Below, in pieces: positions 56,047 to 64,000 of a DNA stretch of 64,000 nucleotides (within the stretch, counting starts at the first letter, position 1; the number at the start of each line of letters is the position of its first letter). The stretch comes from JACDHG01 sp963815295. GTDB taxonomy: Bacteria; Actinomycetota; Actinomycetes; Propionibacteriales; Nocardioidaceae. The notes beneath the pieces were generated by a model. It was given only the letters and a program-made list of their open reading frames with translations, had not been told where the DNA came from and did not search any database. A program made the translations under genes and the position numbers. The stretch is from contig CAWFFZ010000003.1 in the NCBI GenBank assembly GCA_963815295.1, positions 124,001-188,000 on the forward strand. Reading direction: 5' to 3'.

Positions 56047-56421
56047 ATGGCTCGAAACCTGACCATCAAGAAGGGTGACGTCGTGCGCGTCATCGCCGGC
56101 AAGGACAAGGGCGCCGAGGGCAAGGTCATCGCCGTCATGTCTGAGCAGGACCGCGTGATCGTCGAGGGCGTCAACCGCGTCAAGCGGCATACCAAGCTCG
56201 TCAACCAGGGCGGCCGCGCCGGCACGACCGGCGGCATCATCACGCAGGAGGCAGCCATCCACGTCTCCAACGTGATGCTGATGACCGAGGTCAAGGGCAA
56301 GAAGGTCCCGACCAGGGTCGGAGCCAAGCGCGTCGAGGTAGAGAAGACCCGCCCCGACGGTACGAAGTACAGCGCACACCGCAGTGTGCGCGTCGCCACC
56401 AAGAATGGCGAGGAGATCTGA
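56047..56421 (+). CDS. rplX: 50S ribosomal protein uL24
   Basis: 124 residues. The KOW motif is at the start (IKKGDVVRVIAGKDKGAEGK), then VIVEGVNRVKRHTKLVNQGG. Assembly-initiator protein. A basic C-terminal half ends SVRVATKNGEEI. The stop shares a base with rplE. Confidence 0.99.
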   Translation: MARNLTIKKGDVVRVIAGKDKGAEGKVIAVMSEQDRVIVEGVNRVKRHTKLVNQGGRAGTTGGIITQEAAIHVSNVMLMTEVKGKKVPTRVGAKRVEVEKTRPDGTKYSAHRSVRVATKNGEEI

Positions 56422-57026
56422 TGACCACCGAGACCACCGAGTCGATGACGACGTCAACCCAGACTGAGCGCACCGTCGGTGTGCCCCCGAGATTCAAGAC
56501 GCGCTACCGCGACGAGATCCTGCCCGCGCTCAAGGAAGAGTTCGGCTTCGCGAACGTCATGCAGGTCCCCGGTCTGACGAAGATCGTCGTCAACATGGGT
56601 GTCGGCGAGGCTGCTCGCGACTCCAAGCTGATCGAGGGAGCCGTCAAGGACCTCACGATCATCACGGGTCAGAAGCCTCAGGTGACGAAGGCCCGCAAGT
56701 CGATCGCCCAGTTCAAGCTGCGTGAGGGTATGCCGATCGGCGCCCACGTCACCTTGCGTGGTGATCGGATGTGGGAGTTCCTCGACCGGCTGCTGACCCT
56801 GGCGCTGCCTCGTATCCGCGACTTCCGGGGCTTGTCGCCCCGGCAGTTCGACGGCAAGGGCAACTACACGTTCGGCCTGACCGAGCAGGTCATGTTCCAC
56901 GAGATCAACCCCGACAAGGTCGACCGCCAGCGGGGCATGGACATCACAATTGTGACGACCGCGACCAACAACGAGGAGGGGCACTCGCTCCTCAAGCACC
57001 TCGGCTTCCCGTTCAAGGAGAACTGA
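56421..57026 (+). CDS. rplE: 50S ribosomal protein uL5
   Basis: 201 residues with a ~22-residue Thr/Glu-rich lead (ETTESMTTSTQTERTVG) before PRFKTRYRDEILPALKEEFG. 5S rRNA-binding central-protuberance protein; QKPQVTKARKSIAQFKLREG, GDRMWEFLDRLLTLALPRIR and GNYTFGLTEQVMFHEI are typical. Confidence 0.99.
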   Translation: MTTETTESMTTSTQTERTVGVPPRFKTRYRDEILPALKEEFGFANVMQVPGLTKIVVNMGVGEAARDSKLIEGAVKDLTIITGQKPQVTKARKSIAQFKLREGMPIGAHVTLRGDRMWEFLDRLLTLALPRIRDFRGLSPRQFDGKGNYTFGLTEQVMFHEINPDKVDRQRGMDITIVTTATNNEEGHSLLKHLGFPFKEN

Positions 57027-57211
57027 TGGCCAAGACAGGACTTGTCGTCAAGGCGGCACGTAAACCCAAGTTCAAGGTTCGCGGTTACACCCGCTGCCAG
57101 CGGTGCGGGCGGCCCAAGTCGGTCTACCGCAAGTTCGGGCTCTGCCGGGTGTGTCTGCGCGAGATGGCACACCGGGGCGAGCTCCCTGGCATCACCAAGA
57201 GCAGTTGGTAG
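57026..57211 (+). CDS. rpsN: 30S ribosomal protein uS14, zinc-binding (type Z)
   Basis: 61 residues. MAKTGLVVKAARKPKFKVRG followed by CQRC and CRVC, the four zinc ligands of the short type Z form, with the family end MAHRGELPGITKSSW. A zinc-independent paralogue is expected elsewhere in such genomes. Coupled to rplE (TGATG). Confidence 0.98.
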   Translation: MAKTGLVVKAARKPKFKVRGYTRCQRCGRPKSVYRKFGLCRVCLREMAHRGELPGITKSSW

Positions 57212-57276
57212 ACCATCACCACCCGAATCGCTGAAGGTCGGACTCCGAAACCACAGCAGAAAGCAGGCCTCAGGCC

Positions 57277-57690
57277 ATGACGATGACAGACCCGATCGCC
57301 GACATGCTCACGCGTGTGCGTAACGGCAACCAGGCGTACCACGACACGGTCAGCATGCCCTACAGCAAGCTGAAGTCCGGCGTCGCAGAAATTCTCCAGC
57401 AGGAGGGCTACATCGGCTCCTGGAAGGTGCAGGAGCCGACTGACTCCAGCAATGCCGTCGGCAAGCTGCTCGTGATCGACCTCAAGTACGGCCCCAACCG
57501 TGAGCGGTCCATCGCCGGAGTACGTCGCATCAGCAAGCCGGGCCTGCGTGTGTACGCGAAGTCCACCGGTCTGCCCAAGGTGCTGGGCGGTCTCGGTGTC
57601 GCGATCATCTCCACGTCAACCGGCCTGCTGACCGACCGTCAGGCTAAGCAGAAGGGCGTGGGTGGGGAAGTCCTCGCCTACGTCTGGTAG
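57277..57690 (+). CDS. rpsH: 30S ribosomal protein uS8
   Basis: 137 residues. DPIADMLTRVRNGNQAYHDT, KSGVAEILQQEGYIGSWKVQ, then SKPGLRVYAKSTGLPKVLGG and GVGGEVLAYVW. Binds 16S rRNA helix 21 and, in E. coli, represses the spc operon; whether it does so here is not visible. Confidence 0.99.
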   Translation: MTMTDPIADMLTRVRNGNQAYHDTVSMPYSKLKSGVAEILQQEGYIGSWKVQEPTDSSNAVGKLLVIDLKYGPNRERSIAGVRRISKPGLRVYAKSTGLPKVLGGLGVAIISTSTGLLTDRQAKQKGVGGEVLAYVW

Positions 57691-57717
57691 CCGAGACCGT
57701 TCGAAGGAGGAAGACAC

Positions 57718-58260
57718 ATGTCGCGTATTGGCAAGCTCCCTATCACGGTCCCGTCCGGAGTGGATGTCGCCATCGAGGGTCAACTGGTGACCGTCAACGG
57801 CCCCAAGGGCACGCTGAAGCACCAGGTCCGCGAGCCCATCAAGGTCGCCAAGGCCGACGACGGTTCGGTTGAAGTGGCACGACCCAACGACGAGCGCGAA
57901 AGCAAGTCCTTGCACGGACTGTCGCGCACTCTGATCGCCAACATGGTGACCGGCGTGACCGACGGCTATGAGAAGAAGCTCGAAATCGTGGGCGTTGGCT
58001 ACCGCGTGGTTCCCAAGGGGCCAACGACGCTGGAGTTCTCGCTCGGCTACAGCCACTCGATCACGGTCAACGCGCCCGAAGGCATCTCGTTCACCGTCGA
58101 CGGGCCGACCAGGCTCGCGGTGCAGGGCATCGACAAGCAGGCTGTCGGCGAGGTCGCCGCGAAGATCCGCAAGCTCCGCAAGCCCGAGCCGTACAAGGGC
58201 AAGGGCATTCGTTACGCCGGCGAGCAGATCCGCCGCAAGGTCGGAAAGGCTGGTAAGTGA
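57718..58260 (+). CDS. rplF: 50S ribosomal protein uL6
   Basis: 180 residues. MSRIGKLPITVPSGVDVAIE, then VTDGYEKKLEIVGVGYRVVP and the C-terminal rRNA-binding PEPYKGKGIRYAGEQIRRKV. ATG 57718 with AAGGAGGAAG. The stop overlaps rplR. Confidence 0.99.
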   Translation: MSRIGKLPITVPSGVDVAIEGQLVTVNGPKGTLKHQVREPIKVAKADDGSVEVARPNDERESKSLHGLSRTLIANMVTGVTDGYEKKLEIVGVGYRVVPKGPTTLEFSLGYSHSITVNAPEGISFTVDGPTRLAVQGIDKQAVGEVAAKIRKLRKPEPYKGKGIRYAGEQIRRKVGKAGK

Positions 58261-58643
58261 TGACTATCGCTCTCAAGGTGCGCAAGCACACCGCAGCGAA
58301 GACCGCGTCCCGGGCTCGCCGCCAGGTGCGCGGTCGCAAGAAGCTTCATGGCTCGCCCGACCGGCCACGCCTGATCGTGACCAGGTCCAGTCGGCACCTG
58401 TACGTACAGGTTGTCGACGACCTGGCCGGCAAGACACTGGCAGCGGCCAGCACCATGGAGGCCGACCTGCGCGCGCTCGACGGTGACAAGTCCGCCAAGG
58501 CCAAGAAGGTCGGCGAGTTGGTTGCCGAGCGGGCCAAGGCGGCGGGTGTCGAGACGGTCGTCTTCGACCGGGCCGGCAACAAGTACCACGGGCGGGTGGC
58601 CGCCCTGGCAGATGGCGCCCGCGAAGGTGGCCTGGCCTTCTGA
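58257..58643 (+). CDS. rplR: 50S ribosomal protein uL18
   Basis: 128 residues from GTG 58257 (GTGATG; the ATG at 58260 is an equal alternative). RRQVRGRKKLHGSPDRPRLI, VTRSSRHLYVQVVDDLAGKT and GNKYHGRVAALADGAREGGL. 5S rRNA-binding protein of the central protuberance. Confidence 0.98.
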   Translation: MMTIALKVRKHTAAKTASRARRQVRGRKKLHGSPDRPRLIVTRSSRHLYVQVVDDLAGKTLAAASTMEADLRALDGDKSAKAKKVGELVAERAKAAGVETVVFDRAGNKYHGRVAALADGAREGGLAF

Positions 58644-58690
58644 AGCCCGACCAAACGACGTACTGACGTAACAGAGAGAAGGTAGTTCGA

Positions 58691-59287
58691 ATGAGCGGAC
58701 CCCAGCGCCGCAGTGGCGGTGCCGGTTCCGGCAGCCGCGGTCGCGACGATCGTCGCGGCTCGGCAGCGGAGAAGACCGCCTACATCGAGCGCGTCGTGGC
58801 GACGAACCGTGTCGCCAAGGTCGTGAAGGGTGGTCGACGCTTCAGCTTCACCGCCCTGGTGGTCGTCGGCGATGGCGACGGCAGCGTCGGTGTGGGCTAC
58901 GGCAAGGCCAAGGAGTTCCCGGCAGCGATCGCCAAGGGCGTCGAAGAGGCCAAGAAGTCCATGTTCAAGGTGCCCCGCAGCCAGGGCACGATCCCACACC
59001 CCGTGCAGGGTGAGAAGTCTGCCGGGGTTGTCATGCTGCGCCCGGCCGCACCTGGTACCGGTGTCATCGCAGGTGGCCCGGTGCGTGCGGTCCTGGAGTG
59101 CGCGGGCATCCATGACGTGCTCAGCAAGTCGCTCGGCTCGTCCAACGCGCTCAACATCGTCGGTGCGACCGTGGCGGCATTGCGGATGCTGAAGACGCCA
59201 GAGATGATCGCCGCCCAGCGCGGCCTTACGGTCGAGCAGGTGGCTCCGGCTGCGCTGCTCAAGGCTCGGGCGGAGGTGGCGGAGTGA
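58691..59287 (+). CDS. rpsE: 30S ribosomal protein uS5
   Basis: 198 residues. A ~35-residue Gly/Arg/Ser-rich N-terminal tail precedes the double-stranded-RNA-binding part (ERVVATNRVAKVVKGGRRFS) and the C-terminal domain (GVVMLRPAAPGTGVIAGGPV, SSNALNIVGATVAALRMLKT). The stop overlaps rpmD. Confidence 0.99.
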   Translation: MSGPQRRSGGAGSGSRGRDDRRGSAAEKTAYIERVVATNRVAKVVKGGRRFSFTALVVVGDGDGSVGVGYGKAKEFPAAIAKGVEEAKKSMFKVPRSQGTIPHPVQGEKSAGVVMLRPAAPGTGVIAGGPVRAVLECAGIHDVLSKSLGSSNALNIVGATVAALRMLKTPEMIAAQRGLTVEQVAPAALLKARAEVAE

Positions 59288-59469
59288 TGGGTCGACTCAA
59301 GGTCCAGCAGACTCGGTCACCGATCGGCCGGAAGAAGAACCAGCGCGAAACCCTGCGCAGCCTCGGTCTGAAGCGCATCGGCGACATCGTCGTGAAAGAA
59401 GACCGCCCCGAGATCCGTGGCATGCTCGCCACGGTTCCGCACCTCATCGCAGTCGAGGAGGTTGACTGA
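59287..59469 (+). CDS. rpmD: 50S ribosomal protein uL30
   Basis: 60 residues: GRLKVQQTRSPIGRKKNQRE, then LRSLGLKRIGDIVVKEDRPE. ATG at 59287 shares a base with the rpsE stop; a GTG at 59284 would add one Met. Small protein between domains II and V of 23S rRNA. Confidence 0.97.
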   Translation: MGRLKVQQTRSPIGRKKNQRETLRSLGLKRIGDIVVKEDRPEIRGMLATVPHLIAVEEVD

Positions 59470-59470
59470 T

Positions 59471-59911
59471 ATGACGCTCAAACTTCACCATCTGCGTCCA
59501 GCACCCGGCGCCAAGACCGCCAAGACCCGCGTTGGCCGCGGTGAGGGCAGCAAGGGCAAAACCGCTGGCCGCGGCACCAAGGGCACCAAAGCGCGCTACC
59601 AGGTTTCGGCCAGGTTCGAGGGTGGTCAGATGCCGCTCCACATGCGGCTGCCCAAGCTCAGGGGCTTCACGAACGCGTTCCGGGTCGAGTACCAGGTCGT
59701 CAACCTCAACCGGTTGGGCGAGCTGTTCCCCGACGGCGGCGACATTTCCCCCGCTGACCTGGTGGCAAAGGGCGCCGTCCGGGACAACGCGCCCGTCAAG
59801 GTGCTCGGTGGCGGTGACATCAACGTGGCTGTGAACGTCACCGCTCACAAGTTCTCGGCCTCGGCGAAGGACAAGATTGCGGCGGCAGGCGGGACGACGA
59901 CCGAGATCTGA
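59471..59911 (+). CDS. rplO: 50S ribosomal protein uL15
   Basis: 146 residues. LKLHHLRPAPGAKTAKTRVG, GRGEGSKGKTAGRGTKGTKA (the basic, 23S rRNA-threading N-terminus), then QMPLHMRLPKLRGFTNAFRV. ATG 59471, 1 base after rpmD. It ends the spc ribosomal run; a 129-base gap precedes secY. Confidence 0.99.
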   Translation: MTLKLHHLRPAPGAKTAKTRVGRGEGSKGKTAGRGTKGTKARYQVSARFEGGQMPLHMRLPKLRGFTNAFRVEYQVVNLNRLGELFPDGGDISPADLVAKGAVRDNAPVKVLGGGDINVAVNVTAHKFSASAKDKIAAAGGTTTEI

Positions 59912-60040
59912 GTTGGTAAGCACTCACCGCCTGGTTTGTGCTCGACTGTTATTGTCCGAAGGACCGCGGCCAGTCGTGGCAGCGCACCCTCGACATGACA
60001 CGAACGAATCTCCCGGCCGGGGGATCGCAGGGAGGACCTG

Positions 60041-61336
60041 GTGCTAAGCGCCTTCGTCAACGCGTTCCGGACGCCGGACCTGCGGCGCAAGTTGCTGTTC
60101 GTGCTGCTGATCGTCGTCCTGTTCCGGCTCGGCTCGACAATCCCGGCGCCGGGCGTCGACTTCGTCAAGGTCCGAGAAGGGCTTGACTCGGTCGGAAACG
60201 AGGGCATCTACGGCCTCATCAACCTGTTCTCCGGCGGCGCACTGCTCAAGCTGACGATCTTCGCGCTCGGCATCATGCCGTACATCACCGCGAGCATCAT
60301 CCTGCAACTGCTGACGGTCGTGATCCCTCGACTCGAGACGCTCAAGAAGGAAGGTCAGGCGGGTACGGCCAAGATCACCCAGTACACCCGCTATCTGACT
60401 CTCGGCCTGGCGATTTTGCAGTCCACCGGCATCGTTGCTCTCGCCCGCAGCGGTCAGATCTTCCAAGGCTCCAGCAACCAGGGCTCGCTGCTCATCAACG
60501 ACAAGCTGTCGACGATGCTGATCATGGTCATCACGATGACTGCGGGCACCGCGATGATCATGTGGTTCGGTGAGCTGATCACCGAGCGCGGCATCGGCAA
60601 CGGCATGTCCATCCTGATCTTCGTGTCGATCGTGTCGTCGTTCCCGGCTGCGCTGTGGGGCATCAAGAAGGAGCACGGCTGGGACATCTTCGCCGTGGTC
60701 GTCGCGATCGGGCTCGTCATCGTGGCCGCCGTGATCTTCATCGAGCAGGCTCAGCGCCGGATCCCGGTGCAGTATGCCCGGCGGATGGTCGGGCGGAAGA
60801 TGTTCGGTGGCACGTCGACATACATCCCGCTCAAGGTCAACCAGGCAGGCGTCATCCCTGTCATCTTTGGCAGCAGCCTGCTCTACCTTCCCGCACTCGC
60901 CACGCAGTTCAACCCGACCGCGTCGTGGTCCACCTGGGTGAACAAGTACTTCGTCCAGGGTGACCACCCGTACTACATGATCTTGTACTTCTTGCTGATC
61001 GTGTTCTTCACGTACTTCTACGTGGCGATCACGTTCAACCCGACCGAGGTCGCGGACAACATGAAGAAGTACGGCGGCTTCGTTCCCGGCATCAGGGCCG
61101 GCAAGCCCACCGAGGAATATCTCGCGTACGTCCTCTCGCGGATCACGTTCCCCGGAGCCATGTACCTCGGTCTGGTCGCGCTGATCCCGCTGATCGCGCT
61201 CGTCGTGGTCAACGCGAACCAAAACTTCCCCTTCGGTGGCACGTCACTGCTGATCATGGTCGGTGTCGGTCTCGACACCGTGAAACAGATCGAGAGCCAG
61301 TTGCAGCAGCGGCACTACGAGGGGTTCCTTCGCTAA
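60041..61336 (+). CDS. secY: preprotein translocase subunit SecY
   Basis: Channel subunit of SecYEG, 431 residues, ten spans. GTG start with GGGAGGACCTG. MLSAFVNAFRTPDLRRKLLF, FSGGALLKLTIFALGIMPYI (plug region), GELITERGIGNGMSILIF, AQRRIPVQYARRMVGRKMFG and NMKKYGGFVPGIRAGKPTEE are all canonical. The stop shares a base with adk. Confidence 0.99.
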   Translation: MLSAFVNAFRTPDLRRKLLFVLLIVVLFRLGSTIPAPGVDFVKVREGLDSVGNEGIYGLINLFSGGALLKLTIFALGIMPYITASIILQLLTVVIPRLETLKKEGQAGTAKITQYTRYLTLGLAILQSTGIVALARSGQIFQGSSNQGSLLINDKLSTMLIMVITMTAGTAMIMWFGELITERGIGNGMSILIFVSIVSSFPAALWGIKKEHGWDIFAVVVAIGLVIVAAVIFIEQAQRRIPVQYARRMVGRKMFGGTSTYIPLKVNQAGVIPVIFGSSLLYLPALATQFNPTASWSTWVNKYFVQGDHPYYMILYFLLIVFFTYFYVAITFNPTEVADNMKKYGGFVPGIRAGKPTEEYLAYVLSRITFPGAMYLGLVALIPLIALVVVNANQNFPFGGTSLLIMVGVGLDTVKQIESQLQQRHYEGFLR

Positions 61337-61992
61337 TGCGGGTCGTGTTGGTGGGGGCACCCGGCGCGGGAAAGGGGACGCAGGCAAAGTTCATTGCCCA
61401 GCACTACGACATCCCTCCCATCTCAACGGGTGACATCTTCCGGGCCAACATCGTGCAGCAAACGGACCTCGGCAAGAAGGCCAGGAACTACATGGACGCC
61501 GGCGACCTGGTGCCCGACGAGATCACGATCGGGATCGTCCGTGACCGGATCGCACAGCCCGACACCACCAACGGTTTCCTGCTCGACGGCTTCCCGCGGA
61601 CGGAGGCACAGGCCGAGGCGCTGAGCACGATGCTGGACGAGCTCGGCACGCCACTCGATGCCGTCCTGGAGCTGCAGATCGAAGACGACGAGGTCGTCCG
61701 GCGCCTGTCCGGTCGTCGTACCTGCCGCAGTTGCGGGCACGTCTGGCACGTTGAGTTCGACCCGCCGAGTGAAGAACGCGTCTGCGACGAGTGCGGCGGC
61801 AAGCTGTTCCAGCGCGACGACGACCTCCCCGAGACCATCCGGCGTCGGCTTGAGGTCTACGCCAACCAGACTGCCCCCCTGGTGGGGTTCTACAGCGACC
61901 TGGGGTTGCTGCGTTCCATCACCGCGCAGGGCAACGTTGACGACATCACCAAGCGCGCCATCGAGGCCCTCGAGCAGTCGACGAGCGATTGA
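61336..61992 (+). CDS. adk: adenylate kinase
   Basis: 218 residues, the long, zinc-lid form. P loop GAPGAGKGTQAKFIA, LLDGFPRTEAQAEAL, and a lid with the four cysteines in CRSCGHV and CDECGGK. Interconverts ATP, ADP and AMP. ATG 61336 overlaps the secY stop. A four-Cys zinc lid is usual in Gram-positives but not in the short actinobacterial Adk of mycobacteria. Confidence 0.98.
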   Translation: MRVVLVGAPGAGKGTQAKFIAQHYDIPPISTGDIFRANIVQQTDLGKKARNYMDAGDLVPDEITIGIVRDRIAQPDTTNGFLLDGFPRTEAQAEALSTMLDELGTPLDAVLELQIEDDEVVRRLSGRRTCRSCGHVWHVEFDPPSEERVCDECGGKLFQRDDDLPETIRRRLEVYANQTAPLVGFYSDLGLLRSITAQGNVDDITKRAIEALEQSTSD

Positions 61993-62810
61993 CCGTGTTC
62001 CGCGATCGGAGCCTGGAGATCAAAAGGCCAGACCAGATCGGCCGCATGCGTGAGGCGGGACTGGTGGTCGGCGAGACACTCGAGCTGCTGCGCGAGGCGG
62101 TCACGCCGGGCATCACCACCGGCGAGCTCGACGCGATCGCCGAGGCCCACATCCGCTCGCGCGGTGCAACCCCGAACTTCCTCGGGTACCACGGCTTCCC
62201 GGCGACGATCTGTACGTCGGTCAACCATCAGGTCGTGCACGGGATCCCTGGCGAACAGGAACTCCGTGACGGTGACCTGATCTCGATCGACTGTGGCGCC
62301 ATCGTCGACGGGTGGCATGGCGACGCGGCGATCACCGTCGGCGTCGGCGACGTAGGCCCGAAGCTCAACGAACTGATGCGGGTGTGCGACGAAGCGCTCT
62401 GGCGAGGACTTGCCGCCGCTTCCCTCGGCGGCCGCGTCACCGACATCTCGCATGCGATCGAGTCGTATGTCCGCTCACAAGGCGACTACGGCGTCGTCGA
62501 GGACTACGTCGGTCATGGCATCGGCTCGGCGATGCACATGCCGCCCAGTGTGCCCAACTTCGGTCGACCCGGTAAGGGCCCAAAGCTCGTCGAAGGCCTG
62601 GCGCTCGCGGTCGAACCGATGATCACGCTCGGCACGATCGAGACCGAGGTCCTCGACGACGAGTGGACCGTCGTCACTGCCGACGGCTCGTGGTCGGCCC
62701 ACAGTGAGCACTCGTTCACGTTGACGCCCGCCGGCACGCTCGTGCTCACCGCTCTCGACGGCGGTGCGTCGCGGCTCGCTGAGCTCGGAGTTGTCTGCGC
62801 CGCCCGCTGA
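61989..62810 (+). CDS. map: methionine aminopeptidase, type I
   Basis: 273 residues from TTG 61989, which overlaps adk; GTG at 61995 is an equal candidate. Metal ligands: two Asp in SIDCGAIVDGWHGDAAITVG, His in GHGIGSAMHMPPSVPNFG, Glu in AVEPMITLG and Glu in SEHSFTLT. Removes the initiator Met from nascent proteins. secY-adk-map is the usual order; infA, expected next, is not in the window. Confidence 0.97.
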   Translation: MTVFRDRSLEIKRPDQIGRMREAGLVVGETLELLREAVTPGITTGELDAIAEAHIRSRGATPNFLGYHGFPATICTSVNHQVVHGIPGEQELRDGDLISIDCGAIVDGWHGDAAITVGVGDVGPKLNELMRVCDEALWRGLAAASLGGRVTDISHAIESYVRSQGDYGVVEDYVGHGIGSAMHMPPSVPNFGRPGKGPKLVEGLALAVEPMITLGTIETEVLDDEWTVVTADGSWSAHSEHSFTLTPAGTLVLTALDGGASRLAELGVVCAAR

Positions 62811-62904
62811 GCGGCACCGAACACCACCAGGAACATCTGCCCCACAGGTGACAGCAGTCGCACATCAGGTGGCGGGCTTCCGCGACCCTCGGTAAGGTGC
62901 AGGA

Positions 62905-62914
62905 TTGTCAACAA
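62905..62914. promoter_or_regulatory. possible operator before the MHS transporter gene
   Basis: TTGTCAACAA has matching TTGT and ACAA arms, resembling sites of GntR/FadR-type regulators. A TACGAT hexamer follows at 62918. No regulator gene is visible in the window; weak evidence. Confidence 0.25.
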
Positions 62915-62952
62915 GAATACGATCTCGCACCAGATCGACCTGAGGAGTCCCC

Positions 62953-64000
62953 ATGGGGTCTACGCACACCTCCGACCAGACCACAGCCGCACCCGAGCCG
63001 AGCACACCTGTGCTCCGCCGTGCGATCGGCGCGTCAGCCATCGGCAATGCCACCGAGTGGTTCGACTATGGCATCTACGCGTACGGCGTCACCTACATCT
63101 CGGCGGCGCTGTTCCCGGGTGACACCGAGGACGCGACGCTGTTTGCGCTCGCGACGTTCGCCATCTCCTTCCTCGTGCGGCCGTTTGGTGGCCTGTTCTG
63201 GGGTCCGATGGGTGACCGGATCGGGCGCAAGGCTGTGCTCGCCATGACGATCCTGATGATGGCCGGTGCCACGCTCGGCGTCGGCTTGATTCCGTCATAC
63301 GACGACATCGGGTTCTGGGCGCCGACGTTGCTGATCTTGCTGCGGATGATCCAGGGGTTCTCGACCGGAGGGGAGTACGGCGGAGCGGCGACATTCATGG
63401 CCGAGTACTCGCCCGACAACAAGCGTGGTTTCTACGGCAGTTTCTTGGAGTTCGGGACGCTGGCGGGGTTCTCCCTCGGTGCCTTCCTGATGCTGGGGTT
63501 CTCGTGGATGCTTACTGACGCTGAGATGGAGTCGTGGGGATGGCGCTTGCCGTTCTTGGTTGCCGCACCTCTCGGTCTGATCGGGATGTACCTGCGAAAC
63601 AAGATGGAGGACACGCCAGTCTTCCGTGAGCTGGAGGCAGCGGGCGAGAAGGAGCAGGACACCACCACCCAGTTCAAGGATCTGCTGATCGGCTACTGGA
63701 AGCCGCTGGTAATCCTCGCCGGCCTCGTCGTTGCCCTGAACGTCGTCAACTACACGCTGCTCAGCTACATGCCGACGTACCTCGAGTCCGAGATCGGGCT
63801 CAGCGCCGACGATGCGCTGATCGTGCCCCTCATCGGAATGCTCTGCATGATGCTGTTCCTCCCGATGGCCGGCGCGTTGTCCGATCGGGTGGGACGCAAA
63901 CCCCTGTGGTGGTTCTCGCTCACGGGTCTGTTCGTCATGGTCGTTCCGATGTACTTGTTGATGGCCACGAACCTCGCAGGTGCGATCATCGGGTTCGCCG
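62953..64000 (+). CDS. MHS-family (ProP-like) major facilitator transporter, 3' truncated
   Basis: About 349 residues before the window ends. The MHS hallmark GNATEWFDYGIYAYGVTY is at residues ~35-52, and the MFS loop motif is GDRIGRK. GFSTGGEYGGAATFMAEYSP and the second-half loop SDRVGRKPLWW also match. Such proteins symport protons with betaine, proline, alpha-ketoglutarate, citrate or other carboxylates; the substrate is not predictable. ATG 62953 follows GAGGAG. Nothing links it to the ribosomal operon upstream. Confidence 0.93.
   Translation, partial: MGSTHTSDQTTAAPEPSTPVLRRAIGASAIGNATEWFDYGIYAYGVTYISAALFPGDTEDATLFALATFAISFLVRPFGGLFWGPMGDRIGRKAVLAMTILMMAGATLGVGLIPSYDDIGFWAPTLLILLRMIQGFSTGGEYGGAATFMAEYSPDNKRGFYGSFLEFGTLAGFSLGAFLMLGFSWMLTDAEMESWGWRLPFLVAAPLGLIGMYLRNKMEDTPVFRELEAAGEKEQDTTTQFKDLLIGYWKPLVILAGLVVALNVVNYTLLSYMPTYLESEIGLSADDALIVPLIGMLCMMLFLPMAGALSDRVGRKPLWWFSLTGLFVMVVPMYLLMATNLAGAIIGFA

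Overview
The window is GC-rich DNA from a high-GC Gram-positive bacterium (Actinomycetota). Ribosomal-protein order, TTG-started rpoB and rpoC, secE next to tRNA-Trp, TM2 and DUF2752 membrane proteins, an F420-type LLM oxidoreductase and a HadA/HadB pair all point that way. A Nocardioidaceae-like genome fits best, but that placement is inferred from gene content and order, not from a tree.

Layout. (1) 1-5611: the 3' end of a main complex I operon (nuoL partial, nuoM, nuoN) with a long-chain polyprenyl diphosphate synthase as its last gene, probably for the menaquinone tail. (2) 5683-11214: a secreted protein, a 2-oxoacid:ferredoxin oxidoreductase (korA-korB, minus strand) and three small membrane proteins. 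(3) 11284-20055: a second, overlapping complex I operon, nuoABCHIJKLMN, with no nuoD, nuoE, nuoF or nuoG. (4) 20116-28121: unknown membrane proteins, yajQ, an LLM oxidoreductase, tRNAs Tyr, Thr, Met and Trp, rpmG, hadA, hadB, a frameshifted murB, adenosine deaminase and aspartate aminotransferase. (5) 28161-41476: secE-nusG-rplK-rplA-lipoprotein-(L10 leader)-rplJ-rplL, a decayed Mce-associated gene, then rpoB-rpoC. (6) 41520-44189: threonine-aldolase-like enzyme, membrane protein, Nudix hydrolase and a conserved unknown. (7) 44289-48919: the str operon rpsL-rpsG-fusA-tuf. (8) 48985-62810: a DUF6328 membrane protein, then the S10-spc cluster from rpsJ to rplO, followed by secY-adk-map. (9) 62953-end: an MHS-family transporter, cut by the window edge.

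How the parts work together. Most of the window is the transcription and translation core (RNA polymerase, NusG, SecE/SecY, 22 ribosomal proteins, EF-G, EF-Tu) plus respiratory electron entry. The second Nuo set has no NADH-oxidising module and lies beside a ferredoxin-reducing KorAB, so it may take electrons from ferredoxin. This is inference; no ferredoxin gene lies here.

Most notable points: a structured intergenic element shared by the rplK and rpoC 5' regions, with different stem sequence but kept pairing; a 24-nt hairpin motif shared by the str and S10 leaders; an L4 protein fused to an extra C-terminal domain; nuo2 without nuoD; an apparent single-base deletion in murB; a relic of an Mce-associated gene between rplL and rpoB; and several apparently leaderless small genes.
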